Shown one piece after another: positions 40,601 through 51,158 of a DNA stretch of 64,000 nucleotides. The DNA comes from Chromobotia macracanthus (lineage: Eukaryota > Chordata > Actinopteri > Cypriniformes > Botiidae), in NCBI GenBank assembly GCA_036877525.1, contig JAZGTH010000034.1, forward strand, positions 2,976,001-3,040,000, in the 5' to 3' direction. Numbering within the stretch: the stretch's first letter is position 1; every line of letters begins with the position of its first letter. A model generated the notes under the pieces. The model saw nothing but the letters and a program-made list of their open reading frames with translations, had not been told where the DNA came from and did no database searches. Position numbers and translations under genes: made by a program.

Positions 40601-41705
40601 TAGTGATTGTAGTGCATCTAAGAGTGCAGAAAGGGTTAGATACATTGTAACGCACTAATCAGCAGACCAGACGATCAGCCTGAGGTTTTATTAAATATTC
40701 TGTAGCTATATTGGCCACTTAGAGATTTTCGATACCCATAATGATAATCGCTAAATGTGGACCGAAGCAACTCGAGTTACTGATTCCACAGTCTCTCCAC
40801 CAGGGAACATCCCTCAGTGTCTTTTCGTTAAACATCTAAACTGGGAAATCTCAAGCAACTGTGGGCATAAGCGCTTCAGCGTGTTTAAATGCCAAGAGGG
40901 ACGATCATATGGGGGACGATGGCTGCATGCCAGAGTCTCAAAAAGCCATGAAGGAAACTACCTGGATCCATTTCAGCCAGGTGCCCATGAATCATCAGTG
41001 CCGAGAAAATGACTGCAACAGTTTGATCAAAAGTAGATCAACAGTATGTAAGCAGTAAAACCTGTTCTGTTATGTGCTTCCCATAAACCCCGTTATGTGG
41101 CAGAACATGTGCATCCGACTGTCAAAGCGACCAGTATTCATTTGGATACAGATACACATACGATCACGTTAAAGCATAGGAAAGGGCGATCTAATCATAC
41201 GATTCTACTTTATTTCTTCAATGTATGATTGTAAGCCAGCATAAATCTGACTTGCAGCTCTTAGAAAGTCTTAAATTACTCTGTATAGCAAAACAATATA
41301 TATTTATTTACGCAACAATCTATATTAGCGTTATATTCTAGAACAGAAGTTAATCGACAACATAAATCACGCCGCGATATGACAGACTCAAACAGAACGT
41401 CATTTTGAATGACACAGTGTTTCAGTGGAATCTTACAATGTTTCATTCAACGCTTCTCTGATTACAAACAGTTCTGCGCGTGTTTCATTTTAAAGACAGC
41501 AAACGCAAACTACACTCTGCATATATTCACCAAACACATTCGTGACTTCGATCACAACTATAATCCTAAGTTTTCAACATTTCACTTAAAGAAGAGACGT
41601 TACCTGTTGCCAGTATTCTTCGAGCGATGGCAACGCGGAGAAATAGCCAGTGTCATGAACGATCTGAAGTTCCTGAAAAATGCTGCACATGGGTAGCACA
41701 TCCAT
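37567..41705 (-). CDS. klf6: Krueppel-like factor 6 (KLF6), four coding exons, 283 aa
   Basis: This is a nuclear C2H2 zinc-finger transcription factor that binds GC/CACCC boxes; in vertebrates it acts in growth control, injury response, and liver and endothelial development. The spliced frame (102+574+124+52 nt) gives 283 residues plus TGA, equal to human KLF6. The N-terminus MDVLPMCSIFQELQIVHDTG and the following ALPSLEEYWQQ are the KLF6/7 signature; KLF7 reads MDVLASYS there, so KLF6 is the better call. Residues ~100-160 are acidic and Ser/Pro-rich (SSEASDSSEELSP, TPPSSPE), as expected of the activation region. A basic segment GRRRVHR precedes the fingers: C202/C207/H220/H224, C232/C237/H250/H254 and C262/C265/H278/H282, ending MKRHL. 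All zinc ligands and the TGEKP/TGAKP linkers are intact. The start ATG (41705-41703) has G at -3 and G at +4. Fish often keep two klf6 copies; this may be the klf6a type, which I cannot prove here. Confidence 0.97.
37619..38636 (-). other. klf6: klf6 intron 3 (1018 bp)
   Basis: A GT-AG intron with donor GTATGC and acceptor TTTCCATCTCCAG. It has no repeats or open frames of note. The plus strand at about 37690-37760 is a little GC-rich. Confidence 0.92.
38637..38760 (-). CDS. klf6: klf6 coding exon 3 (second finger, start of third)
   Basis: The acceptor is ..TTTGTTTGCAG|GTGAGAAG, which completes Gly226 and continues [20 protein letters not shown]. The exon covers finger 2 and the first cysteine pair of finger 3 (CSHCD), ending GACAG|GTATGC so that the Arg codon is split 2+1. 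Length is 124 nt. It is the most conserved part of the gene and a reliable anchor for orthology searches. Confidence 0.96.
38761..39564 (-). other. klf6: klf6 intron 2 (804 bp)
   Basis: A GT-AG intron with donor GTAAGA and acceptor TTTGTTTGCAG. It is slightly GC-richer than the flanks, with a C-rich stretch at about 39185-39235 on the plus strand. Overlapping open frames on both strands there share no recognisable motif and are treated as chance. Confidence 0.92.
39565..40138 (-). CDS. klf6: klf6 coding exon 2 (residues 35-225 plus first base of codon 226)
   Basis: The exon starts after a T-rich tract and ..AATCAG|ACATGT, encoding TCLELERYLQSEPYVSASDL. It carries the acidic/serine-rich transactivation region, the basic DASPDGRRRVHRC junction and the whole first zinc finger. 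It ends ACACAG|GTAAGA, splitting a Gly codon in phase 1. In human KLF6 this is the exon whose internal splice sites generate the SV isoforms; I did not identify an equally strong cryptic donor here by eye. Confidence 0.96.
40139..41603 (-). other. klf6: klf6 intron 1 (1465 bp)
   Basis: A GT-AG intron with donor GTAACG and acceptor ..GTTCTGAATCAG after a T-rich tract. No repeat or coding potential is evident. Open frames on the plus strand at 40755-41058 are short and carry no recognisable domain. Confidence 0.92.
41604..41705 (-). CDS. klf6: klf6 coding exon 1 (residues 1-34)
   Basis: This exon encodes the KLF6/7-specific N-terminus and ends ..EEYWQQ in phase 0. The donor reads CAG|GTAACG at 41603. 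The reading frame stays open upstream of the ATG, back to about 41924, but contains no in-frame ATG there, so the MDVLP start is clear. The 34-codon first coding exon matches my knowledge of human KLF6 gene structure. Confidence 0.96.
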
Positions 41706-42160
41706 TGCAATCCCAAGCGTCGGGCGATTAAAGACGCAAAAATATCTTCTCAGATAAAGAAAGGTATGCGATCTGACAAACAAGCGCCCTCTTTGCGCAC
41801 CAGCAACGCAGCGCAGCCGTCGCTTTGCTCGTCCGGAGTCCGCTAGTCTGTGTCTCTCTGTACTGTTGAGATCACTGTGTATTTGCAAACACTGAACTCG
41901 AGGCAAAGCGCTGTGCTCTGTCAACTTCCCCTATTCAAACCTCGCAGCCTGCCTACCCCCTCGTGACAGCGTGACGTTTCCTAACGACGCGTCCAATCGG
42001 GTGCGATCAGGTTGCGCGAGCGCACATGATATCACTTTAAACCAATCGCAGCCGCTGGTGGAAATAAATACGGCCTGCTGCCGTTGTCATTGGTCGAGTC
42101 AACTACCCCATCTTGCACGCTGATTGGACGGCTATTTTTAGAAGCATATATAAATGCTCT
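41706..42160 (-). promoter_or_regulatory. klf6: klf6 5' UTR and CpG-rich core promoter with CCAAT motifs
   Basis: This is among the most CpG-rich stretches of the window. CCAAT pentamers lie at 41993-41997 and 42042-42046 (plus) and at 42127-42123 and 42093-42089 (minus); NF-Y is the usual binder. On the klf6 strand the two minus CCAATs are followed by a TATTTATT box at 42070-42063, so a start near 42040 would fit normal spacing and give a 5' UTR of roughly 330 nt. A TGACGT CRE-like core sits near 41972. Arrangement is seen in the sequence; the start site is inferred. Confidence 0.65.
42147..42154 (+). promoter_or_regulatory. plus-strand TATATAAA box, possible divergent promoter
   Basis: A consensus TATATAAA lies on the plus strand at the outer edge of the klf6 CpG island, pointing away from klf6. 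The reverse strand reads TTTATATA, a weaker match. It could drive a divergent non-coding transcript. No coding gene follows: open frames to 42319 are short and unrecognised. Confidence 0.35.
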
Positions 42161-42299
42161 GAGCTCTTACGCTTCATTTCTTGTTTTGTACGACGAAGCT
42201 GCGTGTGTTGTTACACGCGGCTCGTTTTGGCCAGAGCGAGCGCTGTGTGCAATCGGTTTGCTTCTGGAGAGCTGAAAAGTATTAACATACTGTCTGTCG

Positions 42300-42582
42300 T
42301 TGTTTATACTTTTCTTTAACACGTTAGAATAACTATTGAGTCTATTCTACCCGGGGTCTACTTTTTCATGTTTCTATTTGTGTTAATGTATTCAAATAAT
42401 AAAATAATATACACAACTTTCAAATATGGAAATCATATTAGTTAGCTCTCTTCACCTCATGGTCACTTGGGGGTGAAGACACAATCTTAAAGCATTTTAT
42501 TCATTTAAATCGAGTAGATTATGCTATTTGTGACTATTATTTTATGTTTTTGCAGTGAAAACTGACAGTTTATTCATAATGA
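42300..42582. other. AT-rich spacer upstream of klf6 promoter
   Basis: AT-rich sequence between the CpG island and the SINE. If the plus-strand TATA at 42147 is active, this would be the start of that transcript. No open frame of note. Confidence 0.5.
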
Positions 42583-42863
42583 AATGAAGTGACATGACAG
42601 CCAAGTATGGTGACCCACACTTGGAATTTGTCTTCTGCATTTAACCAAACCCAAATAGTGCACACATTAGTGAGACACGGTCTCATAGTAGTGAGCTGTG
42701 AACACACACTTGGAGCAGTGGGCAGCACTGAGTTGCCCAGGGAGCAATGGGGGGTATGGTGACGTACTCAAGGGTACCTCAGTAGTTTCCTGCTGGTATT
42801 AAAAACTGAACTGGTGACCTTGTGGTTACAAGTCTGACTCTCTTAACCATAAGGCCCCAACTG
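42583..42863 (-). mobile_element. tRNA-derived SINE, minus strand, nearly full length
   Basis: On the minus strand the head reads GGGGCCTTATGGTTAAGAGA then GTCAGACTTGTAACC, a tRNA-type A-box head, with a B-box-like AGTTCAGTTTT after it. The body (plus strand) contains GCCAAGTATGGTGACCCACA, TCTGCATTTAACCAAACCCA, GGAGCAGTGGGCAGCACTGA and CTCAAGGGTACCTCAGTAG, the body of a widespread teleost SINE family. It lies ~420 bp upstream of the klf6 CpG island. Old: several substitutions and a degenerate B-box. Confidence 0.85.
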
Positions 42864-45702
42864 CTCATTCATATATTTATTTTTTTTTGTTTATCTCTTA
42901 TTGAAATATCTCTAATAATTGGAATGTTGTTTGCTAATCAATTTCCAGTGGCTTGCTGGGTTTTTAATGTCGATTTACAAAAATTTGTAATATGCATTTG
43001 ACAACAAGAGGCACTTCCTAATGACATAACCATCCTCCAGGAAATAACAATTTTTGATAAGATTACAACAGCAGAAACTTGATGAACTCAGTATTTTTTT
43101 AGAACTATGTTTTTTCCTCACTCTAAATGTAACATTCTAAGCTGTTTAAATGACAAAAGTCAGAAAGATAGAAATTTACCTTTCGGTTAGAAAATATAAA
43201 TAAGAATTTCATCTCAATCCCCTCATGTAAGATAAATGACTCAGTTACCCAAAATTAGCTCACTGACTGAGCAGTGGTGAACTTTAACTGTTTATTAGTT
43301 TTCATGCTGTTCCTTTGCTTGTCATTGTGTAAATAATCAAGTAACAATAAATAGAGTTTAAAGGCATTAAGGGAAAAGGCTGGTATTTAGAAATACTTCC
43401 TTTAATTGCAACACAACAAAGAAAATTACAGAACTCACACAACATAAATGACCCTGCAACAAACAACAATGTGGCTTTAGAGAAGTTTCAAGAGCAAGTT
43501 TACTTGAGACAAAGTTTATTCAACATATTCAGTAAAGGAATACGTTTCATAATCAAATAAACAAAAACTCATTTAGATAGAAAACATCAATGCTGCTAAA
43601 TATATAACTAAAGCAGTAAAATGTAAATAGGCCACATTGCTCATGTCTCAGATGTGAAGTACAGTATGCAGTCACTCTAGTAAATGACCACAGCCTGTGA
43701 AGGACAGTACAGCAGCCGACTGTGTTCACTCTATAAATAGCCAGCTGGTGGACTGTAATTAAGTCTGGATTAACCAAGAGGTGTATGATGCGTCTGTTTT
43801 ATTACCTGGACCTGTTATTACCTGAAAGTTTCAAGTTTTAAAATATTTGTGACAAATAGTGTGTCACAAAGCCTGAATATGTCCATATGTACAGATTGGA
43901 ATGCTACTGTATTATTTTGAAACCTTATACTGCTAACATATACCTTATATTACCTTGCTACATTGCTATTATATATTGCATTCTGTGTTTTAGGGACATC
44001 TGGGTATTTTATGCTTGCAGAACATTTGCATACTGTGCACAGTATACATACAGCAACTCCCTGTAATAAAGCTGTGTGGTTGCAAGTTAAAATAACTTAA
44101 AGTTAAATTTAAAGTTGTCACTCAACCACAGTAGCATCCCTTACTCAGCAGGATCTCACATTTATGCTTAGAACTAACTGTGCATACAGTATATGGGTAT
44201 ATATTCTATGTTCAAAGGATGGAAAATTGTTTTTGGTAGTTGCCACTGTTAGCTTAAATATTTGATATGTTCATGAATAAATTAACATAATCGATCCTCT
44301 GTAATGGCTATAAAATTGAGAGATATTATTTTGATCACTTGCATAAAGCCTGTGGGTAAAGTTCATTTACCCAGCTATTGAGCCTTCCATTCTCTGAGTT
44401 CAGTAGAGATGTTACAAACAACATTTCTAGAACAGAGTCCCTATTGTGGCTCTCAGCTGGGGCCATATTTGTAACTTGTAGCATCTGATTCAGTCATATG
44501 GTGGTCTTTGGAGTTGTAATGCCTGGCCTTGCTAGTCATTTGAGGGAATTTTTGAGCTGCTTGTCATAGGGGAAGTGGTGCAACTGTTAATCATTGGCAA
44601 AGGTCAGACATTCTGGACAATGGCTTTGTCCAGTCTGCTTTCGAACTGAAAGGCTGCCATTGAGGACAGTCTATCACTCTGGACCTTAGCGTCTGTCCTT
44701 TTAAAACCATTGAAATTGAACCTTCTTTTCTCCAGTGGAAATTGGCAACAATGATTTCCATGCTGTACATTGCTCTGTGTTAAGCTAATCTGAGTGTTGT
44801 TGCTGTCATAACTGAGACTAAACACAATATCTAGAATGAATACCATGACCTTCTACCCAGTGTGCATTGCTGTGAATGAAAGAGCCTTCAAAATGTGTGG
44901 TTATTGACTAATAAACTGAGCAACATTGCAGTGCCAGTGTTGGGGGACAACAAGGAAATTCACAAAGGGAAGTTGCCACAGGACTGTCTTTTCACTGCCC
45001 ATTTATATCATCCTGGCATATTATCCAGCATGATGTTTCCTTAAAGAAACATCCTCAGAACACTCTGTGGTGGGCCATGGTAGCGTTTATCTTCTTTAGC
45101 CAGGTTTTAAACTCTATCATCATTATGCATCCCTCCTCACACAGTAGCCACAGAAAAGAGCAATTATGTGCAGGGTCCATTTTAATACATCAATGTCAGT
45201 ACAATCAGTAAGTTGTTGCAGGTTTTCGTCTTCCCTTCTAAGTGATGCACGTATAGAGGGTTATTTATCCCATGAGTACCATCCCTCGATGCGTGAGAAA
45301 ACAATTACTGGCTGTTGTTTTCAGAAATGGTTGATCCCGTGAGCCGTGCATGCTTATGGGTCAACGGGCAGAGAATGGCTGGAAACTACTGGCTATGCAA
45401 ATAGACAAAGACACTAATTAGCCCTAAAACAGTGCAGACATGGAACAGACCAAGCATTTCCAATTGGATTTTCTGAAGCGAGGAAATGCACACCACTAGC
45501 TGTGTTTTATTAAAAGTGGACACGTGCCAAACCTGTTCATTTTGCCCTCTGAGTTCCTGAAGTGACAGCGATACTATCAATGCTTTTTGTTATTAGTTGT
45601 TGCAAACAAAAGACATTCTGTGTCTGCTTTTGTGTATCTAATGAGGTTATATAAAAACACAATTTATTTAGTATGTGCAGTGTATTTGCTGGTTCGCTGC
45701 AA

Positions 45703-45776
45703 GTTTATATCCCTTGCTGGTTATTTAACGTATTGTCTAGTTTATATCCCTTGCTGGTTATTTAACGTATTGTCTA
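45703..45776 (+). repeat. exact 37-bp tandem duplication
   Basis: The unit starting GTTTATATCCCTTGCTGGTT occurs twice head to tail (45703-45739 and 45740-45776) with no differences that I can see. Perfect identity suggests a recent event or an assembly artefact. Confidence 0.95.
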
Positions 45777-47249
45777 GTGATAAAAGACAATAACCGATTT
45801 TATAGGGTCCAGTAACTCAGTATTTATTGCCAGCAGACTTGTAAAAAAGCCAATTATAATTCAGCAAATCATCCCTAAACAATTTATTTTACCAGGTGCA
45901 TGTAATTGAGATGCATTGCTTTTCATGAGCAATTGTGCAAATATTCTTAAAATGAGTATAAATTGATTGATTGGAAATCAATGCAGTGACATCACTCTTT
46001 GCCGGTAAAGGAGAACAAGTGAAAGACAAAAGAAGGAATCAATATTCTTTCTAATGCATAGTGTCATAAATCAGAATTGTGTTACTGTATGCAGTACCTG
46101 GTGATGCCAAAGTGATCATTGGCTTCATTAGTCTTTACACATGGTCTGTCTCTGTTTGCTCACTCTTGTGGACATTCATTGAGATTCAGTGAAGGGTGGC
46201 ATTAAACGATTGCTGTGTGTCTCTTGCCAGCTCTCTGTGTATTGATAGGCATGTTGCCTAAAGATCAGAGCAGTCAGCCACAATGCAGCTGACACTTGAC
46301 CTTGTAGGGGACATGAAAGCCTGTTTTTATAAAACGTTTGCAGTTTTATCAGTGTTCAGCTTATATATTTGATATTGCTTGGATATCAACAGCTGGAATT
46401 TTGCACCAGTTTTTTTTTTAAGAGTTTCATTTTTAATACCAGACACTTATAAACCATAAAAACAAAAATAACTAGCATCTAAAAATAGGGTATCTAAAAA
46501 TCGCTTTGAATGCATACAAGTGGGATATTGATGGGGGTGTATTTGAAACTTTGGACGAAGATCTTAAATGTGCTGGAAAATCTACAGGCAGTTGAATGGT
46601 CATTGTTTCACAGTGTGAAGAATTTTGTGGTTGAGGGTTGTTTTCCCTGGTGATTTGATATGCTAAAGGCTGCTACCATTATTCCATGACAAGCAATGTT
46701 AAGCAATTTATTTTTTTCTCTGGAACTCTGTGGGAAAATCACATCTCTCCTTTCTTCAGAAGGGGGCTGGGCATTTATCTGGTGCAGAGTGTAAACAGAA
46801 GCCCAACACTTTGATTAGAGGCTTGGGTGAATGAATACATGATGCTTTGAGAGTTTGGGAAAGTAAACTGTCTATCAGGTTACCTTGACCATTAATGACA
46901 CTGGTAGACCCATGATTCAGTCCTGAGTTCACTGTGAATGTGGTAGGTAAAATGTGCTATGGTTTTCACACACAAACTTTTATCTTGATTTCTTTTCCAG
47001 CTTATTGACACAATGATATACAATGGTGTACATTAATTAATTGTATTAGTAGTGCTTGCTATGGCATACAGTTCATATACTGTTATTTGAAAACCCTAAT
47101 TGTAAGTAGAACAGTTTTGGCATATAACTCACCCTACATGTGCCCAGCAGGCAATAAAATATGTGATAAGTATGTTGAAAGAGGGTATTTGAGCCATCAC
47201 AGAATATCACAGATACATGTAGACCGGCACTTTTGACATAGGGGAGTAA

Positions 47250-47305
47250 GCAATTACCCAGAATCCACTCAGAACACCATACCAACCCCATAGCAATGAG
47301 CAACA
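47250..47305 (+). repeat. ladder-repeat-like fragment
   Basis: AAGCAATTACCCAGAATCCA, CTCAGAACACCATACCAACC and CCATAGCAATGAGCAAC match the order of the CCTAGCAAC family (compare 30352-30405), strongly decayed. Confidence 0.4.
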
Positions 47306-48532
47306 AATGCCTGAATGAGGCTGCAAACAGCAATTTTATACCAATAACAGGAAAACCACTCACCCAACACAACACAAACACAACTAGCATCATAAAAGGG
47401 AATTTTTCATGCGTAATGTCATTGGTACTTTTTTTGGAAAAAGTACAAATCTAGTTTATTTTATATTACATATATAGATAAGGGTGATAGAGGTTATTTC
47501 AAACTTTATAAATAGTAATTTACAAACCATCTCTGGCTTGACTCACTGCATGACAACCTTCAGCTGTGTCCAAACTGTATATCACAACACATTTGGGCAT
47601 ATTAAGAGTAAGTCACTTGCTAATGGGGGTAAAAGAGAGAAAATCTCTTTTGTCCTACTCAAATCTGATACTGGGCTTGTATCATTCCCTCACCCACCCG
47701 TCTGGCTCAGCAGGGCCACTGATCTCTGGCAGTCAGGTCAGTGCCCGGGAGGTCCTCATCCTCTCACTCCAGCACAATGCGTCTCCATGTCTTATCTCCT
47801 ATCTCAGCCCCACATCTAGTGTGTATCACTGGAATCTATGTTAAGCTTGGGTTTCAGTGCAGCTGACGCTCATTGCTAAATTCAAAACAAAGAGTTAAGA
47901 GGATAAGATTTGTTTTGAGGATAAGATTTTGTAAATCAGCATTTTGTCTCACTTTCCAGTAAAAATATCTACACCTCTTGAAAAAACCTAATGATAGCAT
48001 TATTTCATCCTGATTTTAAATAGTACTGGTCCTTAATCTGGGCAAACAGTTTTGGAGGTATCAGTATTTGCATGACTTTATACATAACTTGTTTGTCCAA
48101 TAAATAGAAGAACAAGGAGCATTTGAATCATAAATAAAAACAGTTATTACATTTTGCAATTCTGGGTGATGCTGTTAAATAGCAAATGCTGTTAAATTAT
48201 ACACTTCACATTTACATTCACATTGAATTATTTTTTGGAACTGCTGTTTAGCGATTAATGCATCATATTATTGCACACATGCTCATTATAATGTAGTTGA
48301 GGACATGTGTGCAAAATTTAATAACCCATGACGAAATGTTATGGAGTAAAGACTAAATAGATTCGTAATCTACAATCATGCTGTTTTGCCTCATTTGTAG
48401 GCTGCATTTTATTAGCACATTATCAGATTCTGTAAATCTATTGCAATAACACATTCATCTTATCTGTTCGATGTACTGCTCAAGTGCATTCACTCAGTTT
48501 CGGAAGGGTGAAATAGGCAAATTAATAATTCT

Positions 48533-48546
48533 GTCGCCATAGCAAC
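48533..48546 (+). promoter_or_regulatory. perfect RFX X-box motif
   Basis: GTCGCCATAGCAAC fits the X-box consensus GTNRCC-N(0-3)-RGYAAC exactly, with a two-base spacer. It sits in a low-repeat block (48380-48740) that also contains AATTAATAATT and GGCAACAATAGCAAC. Motif is seen; binding by RFX factors is inference. Confidence 0.45.
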
Positions 48547-49700
48547 GTGGCATCTGAATCTACAGAGTGAGGCAGAATTAGGAATAATGACAGGAAACAG
48601 AATAAAAATGAGATTTTGGAAGTAGCTGGATTTGTATTAACACGGCCAGCAATTTAACCAATCATGATAAGACATTCAAAGGGGATTTCAAGGCCCTTTG
48701 TCATGGCAACAATAGCAACAATGAATATGGCGAAACTGAAACTGTGAACTCTGCGTAACTAACTCGATGTCTGAACTCACATGGGACTTTCTAATCTAGG
48801 AAAGTTTATTTTCTTTAGTTTCAGAATGACTACTGCAGCCATAGAGTTGCATGATGAAACAAGAGGTGCTTTCCCTATAAAACCATAAGAATTATGTTGC
48901 TTTCTGTTTTGGTTGCAGTTTGATCTTCAAGCACGTGGATGTGCCATGCTTGAAGCTGTCAAATTTTACTCATGACGATTATTTTCTTGAATAGCATGTT
49001 AGCATGGTATGAATACAGCATGCTTGGTAAGCATAACTGTATAAAAAACACTTACATGTGGTCAGTGGTTATCACACGTAGGTCATGATACTAGATTATC
49101 CTCAAATGTATGTTGACTTGCTTTTCTTTATACATTCAAACCCACATGCACAACTACATGCGCTCATGCACTTTGGAGCATTATGTCATTTGTTTGAGCA
49201 ATGTGTCATCCACTTTTCCTGTACTGCTCCCGTCTCATTGGTCATGTATTTTCCCCTGACTAAGGTATACTCACTGGATTGTTTTGCCCAGACTGGGTGA
49301 GCACACTCATAGACGGACAAGCGCTATTTTGCAAACACCTGTGCATGTCCCTATTGGCTGGGGATTCAGGTGTGACTGTTGACTCACCAAAGAATGACTG
49401 TGTGACTATTTAATGGAAACATGTTTAACAGTGCGATTTATAGAGGCTTGGCAGAGGACACAGCTAGTAAAATTGTATAAAGCTTTAGTATAAAATTTAT
49501 ACTAAAAGGACGGATTGCTGAGAGAGTGTGTAAAGTTGTGGTAATAGCTATATTTTGTAATTCATTCAACTCCCTGAAAAACTCAAAGCAAATGAGGCAT
49601 CTCACTGAGACTAACTAAGACTAACCCCATGACTGACCTCACAATCGTAACCCAATATAACAGCAGTATTTAAAAAGCTTTTTGCCCAGTTTCTACAATG

Positions 49701-49708
49701 ATTATAAA
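49701..49708 (+). repeat. left 8-bp target-site duplication of the hAT element
   Basis: ATTATAAA immediately precedes CAGGGG and is repeated exactly at 50338-50345. Confidence 0.9.
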
Positions 49709-50337
49709 CAGGGGTGATTTTCATTTTAGGGGGGCTCAGCCCCCAATGAGGGTATAATAATAAAAATAATAATGTGTGTCTTTAATCATTTCTGTGCATG
49801 ACCGCATGGTATTTAATATCACATGTATTGTAATATGTTTTATATTGAAATTTAAAATTTCAAATGAAAATATAAAGATCGTTTTGTAAAGTTTGCTTTC
49901 ATATGTGTTTAGGGCAACATTTTCACTGGAGGTAACAGCTGTGATGTGATGAGCAGTGAACGCAGCAAACATTTTACAGTAGGCCTTGTAGAGATGGAAA
50001 ATCGATTGCTCCCCCATGACATTTTTGTAAACTATGACAAAGAACTAAACAGATGCAGATATTATAACAATTCATCTATAAACACACACCTTTGTCACCT
50101 GCTTCTGTTCTGAGTCCACTTGCTCTGCACGCCACGCTCTGCGGATTGAAGAATGCTCTGAAATGAATCAAACCAACAGCTCTGAATCTTGAAAATTGAC
50201 TAAAAGGCGGGGCAGGAGCCGATAGCGCCTGCTGTTTTTATATTAAATTTAAAGGGGATTGAGGCAATCACAAATCATGCATGGTTTATAGAGCTAGAGA
50301 TAAAAGCCCTCTTAAAAAGGTCCTAGCGATGCCCCTG
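49709..50337. mobile_element. non-autonomous hAT transposon, 629 bp
   Basis: The element begins CAGGGGTGAT and ends ATCGC-like sequence then GCCCCTG, giving short CAGGGG/CCCCTG inverted termini typical of hAT elements. It is flanked by an exact 8-bp duplication ATTATAAA, the hallmark of hAT insertion. Subterminal TTTTAGGGGGGCTCAGCCCC lies at the left and AAAGGTCCTAGCG at the right. A 93-codon minus-strand frame inside (49736-50017) shows no transposase motif I recognise. Mobilisation would need a transposase supplied elsewhere. Confidence 0.88.
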
Positions 50338-50345
50338 ATTATAAA
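50338..50345 (+). repeat. right 8-bp target-site duplication of the hAT element
   Basis: ATTATAAA directly follows CCCCTG and equals 49701-49708. Confidence 0.9.
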
Positions 50346-50672
50346 TGACATTTGTGGGGTCAAAGGTTTGTTAAGACCAGTTAAAATCTGATACTACGCA
50401 GGGATATTTGAGTAGCATTAGATCCTTTCTCTTCCTTTCTGTGCAAGCACCTGAGATTGACTAACCCATATCTTATGGCTGGCATGCTGTGCTGCGAGTC
50501 CTGTGTCCTGCATTTTCCAGGAAATGAGGCATGATCCATGCCATCACCCAGACGCAAGCCCTCAGGAACCATGAACACAGATATAAAACAAACTCTTAGC
50601 CTAGCACACACTATATTTTGGTCATATTTTGGTTGAATTTTTATGATCATAATTAACACAGACATCATGTTG

Positions 50673-50700
50673 ATAAAGAGATGGTGATGTATCTCTTTAT
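50673..50700. repeat. 10-bp-arm inverted repeat
   Basis: ATAAAGAGAT (50673-50682), loop GGTGATGT, then ATCTCTTTAT (50691-50700). Confidence 0.85.
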
Positions 50701-51158
50701 TATTCTTTATTGTCACAGATTTGCTTACATTTGGTTAGGGTCCTAGTACAAGTGCAGAACTTTAAACAATTTTTTGCAAAACATTAAATTACACTCTCAC
50801 AACATTTTATTCTCAATGTCCATTTATTTCTAAAATTCACATTTCATAAGTAGTGCTAAATACAAATGATATCTGCCTTTTGCAAACATGTTGAAATGTA
50901 ACAAACCAGCTGACAATAAAGACAGTGCTTCTTTATACATGAATGTAATCATTGTGTATTAACTATTTTATTTTTTAGCCTCAAGTAAAATAAAAAAAGC
51001 ATAAACAACATGCTAGCATCCAAAAAAGAGGAAAATAATTGCATTTCTCTCTTTTTGATGTGACCCACATGCTCAGGGGTCACACACAAGTTTGCGATAA
51101 ATAAATCTTGATGGTACATTTACCAACATTGAGCTCTGAACCTATTTTCATTCTGCAG

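Larger units (their letters stand above)
42864..49700. other. gene-free interval upstream of klf6, 42.9-49.7 kb
   Basis: No coding exon recognised. Contents: a 37-bp tandem duplication (45703-45776), a ladder-like fragment (47250-47305), an unclassified GC-richer block at about 47690-47820, and a motif-rich block at 48380-48740 with an X-box. Open frames up to 111 codons lack domains. Confidence 0.55.

Noticed and set aside
41706..41924. N-terminal extension of klf6 by 73 codons in frame with MDVLP
   Set aside because: The open frame upstream contains no ATG; its first codon would be TTG. The MDVLP ATG has a strong context and gives exactly the family length.
47484..47844. Two overlapping plus-strand frames (111 and 92 codons)
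   Set aside because: Different frames over the same DNA, no family resemblance, no clear splice sites.
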